Part shown: positions 33,850-36,672 of the stretch, in pieces
How positions within the stretch are numbered: position 1 is the first letter of the stretch
Layout: each line of letters starts with the position of its first letter
The notes under the pieces: model-generated
Seen by the model: the letters and a program-made list of their open reading frames with translations, nothing else
The model's database searches: none
What the model was told of the DNA's origin: nothing
Position numbers and translations under genes: made by a program
Assembly (NCBI GenBank): GCA_002429085.1
Contig: DIYR01000183.1
Coordinates: forward strand, 1 to 36,672
From: Flavobacteriales bacterium UBA6049
Lineage (GTDB): Bacteria > Bacteroidota > Bacteroidia > Flavobacteriales_G > Salibacteraceae
DNA length: 36,672 nucleotides
Direction of reading: 5' to 3'

Positions 33850-34401
33850 ATGAAGGTATATACTAAAACAGGAGATGCAGGTAAAACTTCATTAATTGGG
33901 GGAACCAGAGTTGCAAAAAATCATGCTCGCATAGAAGCATACGGAACAGTAGATGAGTTAAACTCTTGGGTTGGAGTCGTACGAGATGGTATTCCAAATC
34001 ATTATCAGCATAAGATACTAGTAGAAGCACAAGATCGCTTATTCACCATAGGGTCGTCATTAGCAACAGACCCTGAAAAAGAGCCGCGCACAAAAATTCC
34101 AGATTTACGAGAAGAAGATGTGCAGCTGTTAGAGAAAGAAATGGACGCCATGAACGATGTATTACCAGAAATGAGGGCATTTGTACTTCCTGGTGGACAT
34201 TCAGCAGTGTCGAATTGTCATGTGGCAAGAACAATTTGTCGCAGAGCAGAAAGAAGAGTCATCGAGTTGGCAGAAACAGATTTTGTAGCACCATTAGTAC
34301 AACAGTATTTAAACCGCTTAAGCGACTACCTTTTTGTACTGTCTAGATTGGTGTCTAAAGAATTAGATGCTGATGAAACCCCTTGGAAGCCACGTGTATA
34401 A
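33850..34401 (+). CDS. ATP:cob(I)alamin adenosyltransferase, PduO type
   Basis: Transfers the 5'-deoxyadenosyl group of ATP to cob(I)alamin to make coenzyme B12, in the cytoplasm. The 183 residues show the PduO/MMAB pattern: TKTGDAGKTSLIGGTRVAKN for ATP binding at the N-terminus, EAYGTVDELNSWVG, and the C-terminal RTICRRAERRVIELAE and YLNRLSDYLFVLSRL. It belongs to the trimeric helix-bundle family also called cob(I)yrinic acid a,c-diamide adenosyltransferase. Its presence implies a B12-dependent enzyme elsewhere, methylmalonyl-CoA mutase being the usual one. About 106 bases without other features separate it from the previous gene. No cobalamin riboswitch was seen. Confidence 0.93.
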   Translation: MKVYTKTGDAGKTSLIGGTRVAKNHARIEAYGTVDELNSWVGVVRDGIPNHYQHKILVEAQDRLFTIGSSLATDPEKEPRTKIPDLREEDVQLLEKEMDAMNDVLPEMRAFVLPGGHSAVSNCHVARTICRRAERRVIELAETDFVAPLVQQYLNRLSDYLFVLSRLVSKELDADETPWKPRV

Positions 34402-34428
34402 AGGCTTTGCGAACTTTTTTTAAAGCGC

Positions 34429-34458
34429 TTGCATTTGTATACTAAAAAACTACTTTTG
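34429..34458 (+). promoter_or_regulatory. Promoter of the DUF2795 gene
   Basis: TTG (34429-34431), 19 bases, then TACTTTTG (34451-34458). This is a full match to the Bacteroidota consensus with the same spacing as the rplU promoter. Transcription should start near 34464, about 32 bases before the gene. Confidence 0.7.
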
Positions 34459-34495
34459 CGTTCTTGAAAAAACACCTTAGAAACAAGCTGTAGAT

Positions 34496-34717
34496 ATGTA
34501 TTGGACATTAGAATTAGCGAGCTATTTGGAGGATGCACCTTGGCCAGCATCAAAAGATGAGTTGATTGATTTCGCTTTGCGAACAGGTGCTCCGTTAGAG
34601 GTTGTAGAAAACCTACAGCAGTTAGAAGACGAAGGAGAGCTCTTTGAAACTATCGAGGATATTTGGCCAGATTATCCAACGAAAGAAGACTTCTTCTTTA
34701 ACGAAGACGAATATTAA
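34496..34717 (+). CDS. DUF2795 family protein
   Basis: Small acidic protein of 73 residues that begins MYWTLELASYLEDAPWPASK and ends in EDFFFNEDEY. DELIDFALRTGAPLEVVENL matches the DUF2795 helical motif as seen in many Bacteroidota genomes, where such genes often sit near secA. The net charge is strongly negative. It is cytosolic and of unknown function. It has its own promoter and terminator, so it is probably a single-gene unit upstream of secA. Confidence 0.85.
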   Translation: MYWTLELASYLEDAPWPASKDELIDFALRTGAPLEVVENLQQLEDEGELFETIEDIWPDYPTKEDFFFNEDEY

Positions 34718-34729
34718 GCGATATCGCTT
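34716..34729. repeat. Perfect 14-bp palindrome at the end of the DUF2795 gene
   Basis: AAGCGATATCGCTT is its own reverse complement and overlaps the TAA stop codon. It lies 10 bases before the terminator. It may be an operator, a protein-binding site or chance. Confidence 0.5.
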
Positions 34730-34739
34730 TACATGGAAT

Positions 34740-34771
34740 AAAAGCTGTCTGTCATTCAGGCGGCTTTTTTT
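34740..34771 (+). terminator. Terminator after the DUF2795 gene
   Basis: AAAAGCTGTCTG pairs with CAGGCGGCTTTT over 12 positions (two G-T wobbles) with a 5-base loop, followed by a run of seven T. It separates this gene from secA. Confidence 0.85.
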
Positions 34772-34818
34772 GTGCCTAACTCCCTCAATTTCGTCCTTTT
34801 TCACCAAAGAAATAAGGT

Positions 34819-34826
34819 TAAATTTG
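34819..34826 (+). promoter_or_regulatory. Likely -7 box of secA
   Basis: TAAATTTG fits the TAnnTTTG consensus. Only T-rich sequence, not TTG, lies at the -33 distance. The expected leader is about 80 bases before the secA ATG. Confidence 0.5.
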
Positions 34827-34912
34827 ACGCCCTAAATGATAATCCTGCCAATTTGCCCGTTCATGCACCAGCGGAATGGTTTTTGGCAAAAGCAAGGTCT
34901 AAAGCAAAACAC

Positions 34913-36672
34913 ATGCTCGATTCCATAACGAAAGCAGTTCAGAAACTTTTTGGAAGTAAATCTGATCGTGATATAAAAGAAATTACGCCAATAGTAGAAA
35001 GTATTCACAAGGCGTATAGTCAGCTACAAAGCATTTCTAACGATGAGCTTCGCGCTAAAACCGCAGAGTTCAAAGCTAAAATCAATGCAGAAGTAGAATC
35101 TGAGCAAAAGCAGATAGACGATCTCAAAAATGAGATGGACTCAAACCCGAACATGGATTTCATGAAAAAGGATGAGTTGTATTCTCAAATTGATAAAATC
35201 GAAGAACAGATTACGGCCAAAATGGAAGAGGTTTTAAACGACTTACTTCCAGAAGCATTTGCGGTAGTAAAAGAAACGGCTCGTAGATTCTCTGAAAACG
35301 AAACGCTTGTTGTTACGGCAACAGATTTCGATAAAGCAATAGCCGAACAAAAAGACAACGTTAGTATTAGCGGAGGCGAATCTCACTGGAGAAACACATG
35401 GGAAGCAGCTGGTAACATGGTTACTTGGAACATGGTTCACTACGATGTTCAGCTAATCGGTGGTTCTGTACTTACGCAAGGTAAAATTGCAGAGATGCAA
35501 ACAGGTGAAGGGAAAACATTGGTTTCTACCCTTCCAGTTTTCTTGAATGCATTAACAGGTAGAGGTGTACACGTAGTAACCGTGAACGACTACCTAGCGA
35601 GACGTGACTGCGAATGGAATGCTCCATTATTTGAATTTCATGGCTTAACGGTTGATTGCATTGATAAGCACCGCCCTAATTCCGAAGAAAGAAGAAGAGC
35701 ATACCGTGCAGATATTACATACGGAACCAACAACGAATTTGGTTTCGATTACCTGCGCGATAACATGGCAACAACCACAGGCGACTTGGTTCAGCGCAAG
35801 CATAACTATGCCATTGTCGATGAGGTTGATTCTGTATTAGTAGATGAGGCACGAACGCCACTTATTATTTCTGGTCCAACTCCAAAAGGCGATGTTCACA
35901 TGTTCGATGAACTTAAGCCTAAGGTAGAAAGGTTGGTTGGTGAGCAGCGTAAGTTGGTAACCAAGTTACTGACTGAAGCTAAAAAAGAATTGAAGCAAGC
36001 TGAGGCTAGTTCAGACAAGAAATTGGCAGAATCTGGCGGCTTAAAGTTGTTTAGAGCTTACCGTGGATTGCCAAAGAACAAAGCAATCATCAAGTTCTTG
36101 AGCGAGCCTGGAATGCGCCAGCAATTGCAAAAAACAGAGAACTACTATTTGCAAGATCAAGGGAAAGAAATGCCTAAGGTTGATGCAGAGTTGTTCTTCG
36201 TAATCGATGAAAAACAAAACTCAGTAGAGTTAACCGATAAGGGTATTGACTTAGTAAGTTCAAGTACTGAAGATCGTGAGTTTTTCATCTTACCAGATAT
36301 TGGTACTGCGCTAGATCAAATTGAAAATAGCGAAAAACCAGATCAGGAAAAATTGACTGAGCGCGATCAGTTAATGAACGATTATAGCATCAAGGCTGAA
36401 CGAGTTCACACCGTAGATAAGTTACTAAAAGCATACTGTATGTTCGAGAAGGATGTAGAGTATGTAGTAATGGATAACCAGGTAAAAATCGTTGATGAGC
36501 AAACGGGTCGTATTATGGATGGCCGCAGATACTCAGATGGTTTGCACCAAGCTATTGAAGCTAAAGAGAGCGTGAAAATTGAGGCATCTACTCAAACTTA
36601 CGCTACCGTAACGCTTCAAAACTACTTCCGTATGTATAACAAGTTGAGTGGTATGACGGGTACTGCTGAAAC
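34913..36672 (+). CDS. secA: Preprotein translocase ATPase SecA (5' part, cut at window end)
   Basis: Motor ATPase that drives proteins through SecYEG. 586 codons are in the window and the gene runs off the right edge. The start MLDSITKAVQKLFGSKSDRD is followed by the N-domain motif SNDELRAKTAEFKAKI, the Walker A region QTGEGKTLVSTLPVFLNALT, the helicase motif NDYLARRD, TYGTNNEFGFDYLRDNM, the DEAD-like VDEVDSVLVDEARTPLIISG, and GRIMDGRRYSDGLHQAIEAK with MYNKLSGMTGTAE at the edge. Residues of about 320-370 and 415-480 hold insertions with acidic and lysine-rich stretches, as usual in Bacteroidota SecA. ATG 34913 is chosen because it starts the conserved N-terminus; no in-frame ATG precedes it. 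Confidence 0.97.
   Translation, partial: MLDSITKAVQKLFGSKSDRDIKEITPIVESIHKAYSQLQSISNDELRAKTAEFKAKINAEVESEQKQIDDLKNEMDSNPNMDFMKKDELYSQIDKIEEQITAKMEEVLNDLLPEAFAVVKETARRFSENETLVVTATDFDKAIAEQKDNVSISGGESHWRNTWEAAGNMVTWNMVHYDVQLIGGSVLTQGKIAEMQTGEGKTLVSTLPVFLNALTGRGVHVVTVNDYLARRDCEWNAPLFEFHGLTVDCIDKHRPNSEERRRAYRADITYGTNNEFGFDYLRDNMATTTGDLVQRKHNYAIVDEVDSVLVDEARTPLIISGPTPKGDVHMFDELKPKVERLVGEQRKLVTKLLTEAKKELKQAEASSDKKLAESGGLKLFRAYRGLPKNKAIIKFLSEPGMRQQLQKTENYYLQDQGKEMPKVDAELFFVIDEKQNSVELTDKGIDLVSSSTEDREFFILPDIGTALDQIENSEKPDQEKLTERDQLMNDYSIKAERVHTVDKLLKAYCMFEKDVEYVVMDNQVKIVDEQTGRIMDGRRYSDGLHQAIEAKESVKIEASTQTYATVTLQNYFRMYNKLSGMTGTAE

Noticed and set aside
34404..34426. GCTTT / AAAGC with a T-run after the adenosyltransferase gene as a terminator
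   Set aside because: Only 5 bp with a 13-base loop and the T-run is inside the loop, so it should not terminate.

Overview
The window looks like chromosomal DNA of a member of the Bacteroidota, probably a marine-type flavobacterium or relative. Four things point that way: low-GC DNA, a promoter pattern of the TTG-N19/20-TAnnTTTG type with no Shine-Dalgarno boxes, family-typical genes (S46 dipeptidyl-peptidase, DUF2795 and DUF4286 proteins, a LytS-type sensor kinase with a periplasmic propeller) and a lipoprotein with an acidic stretch after its lipid cysteine. I saw no rRNA, tRNA, CRISPR array, insertion sequence or prophage. Nothing could be searched, so names rest on motifs read by eye.

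Layout. 1-3044: two tandem sensor-kinase paralogues on the minus strand (one cut by the window edge), bounded by a direct repeat that records a tandem duplication. 3045-3640: gene-free stretch with a possible structured RNA ending in a strong terminator. 3641-8975: a DPP11-like peptidase, a secreted Ig-like repeat protein and aspartate kinase. 8976-16081: a tightly packed minus-strand operon serS - lipoprotein - TPR protein - DUF4286 - rsmA - mgtE - 2-hydroxyacid dehydrogenase. 16137-17946: rpmA, rplU and an EamA exporter, with the rplU-rpmA terminator interlocked with the serS promoter. 18117-22948: a split MacAB-TolC-like export system (adaptor, permease, outer-membrane channel, ATPase).

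23160-32341 is the most unusual part: SDR dehydrogenase, KAS III-like enzyme lacking the usual His and Asn, serine alpha/beta-hydrolase, sodium:solute symporter, acyl-CoA ligase, FN3 lipoprotein, then a terminator, an outer-membrane barrel and a secreted alpha/beta-hydrolase. Together these could hydrolyse an ester outside the cytoplasm, import the resulting carboxylate, activate it with CoA and process it by oxidation and C-C or thioester chemistry. I do not recognise this as a described pathway.

32370-36672: an unrecognised helical-repeat protein, a PduO-type cobalamin adenosyltransferase, a DUF2795 protein and the first two thirds or so of secA, which runs off the right edge.
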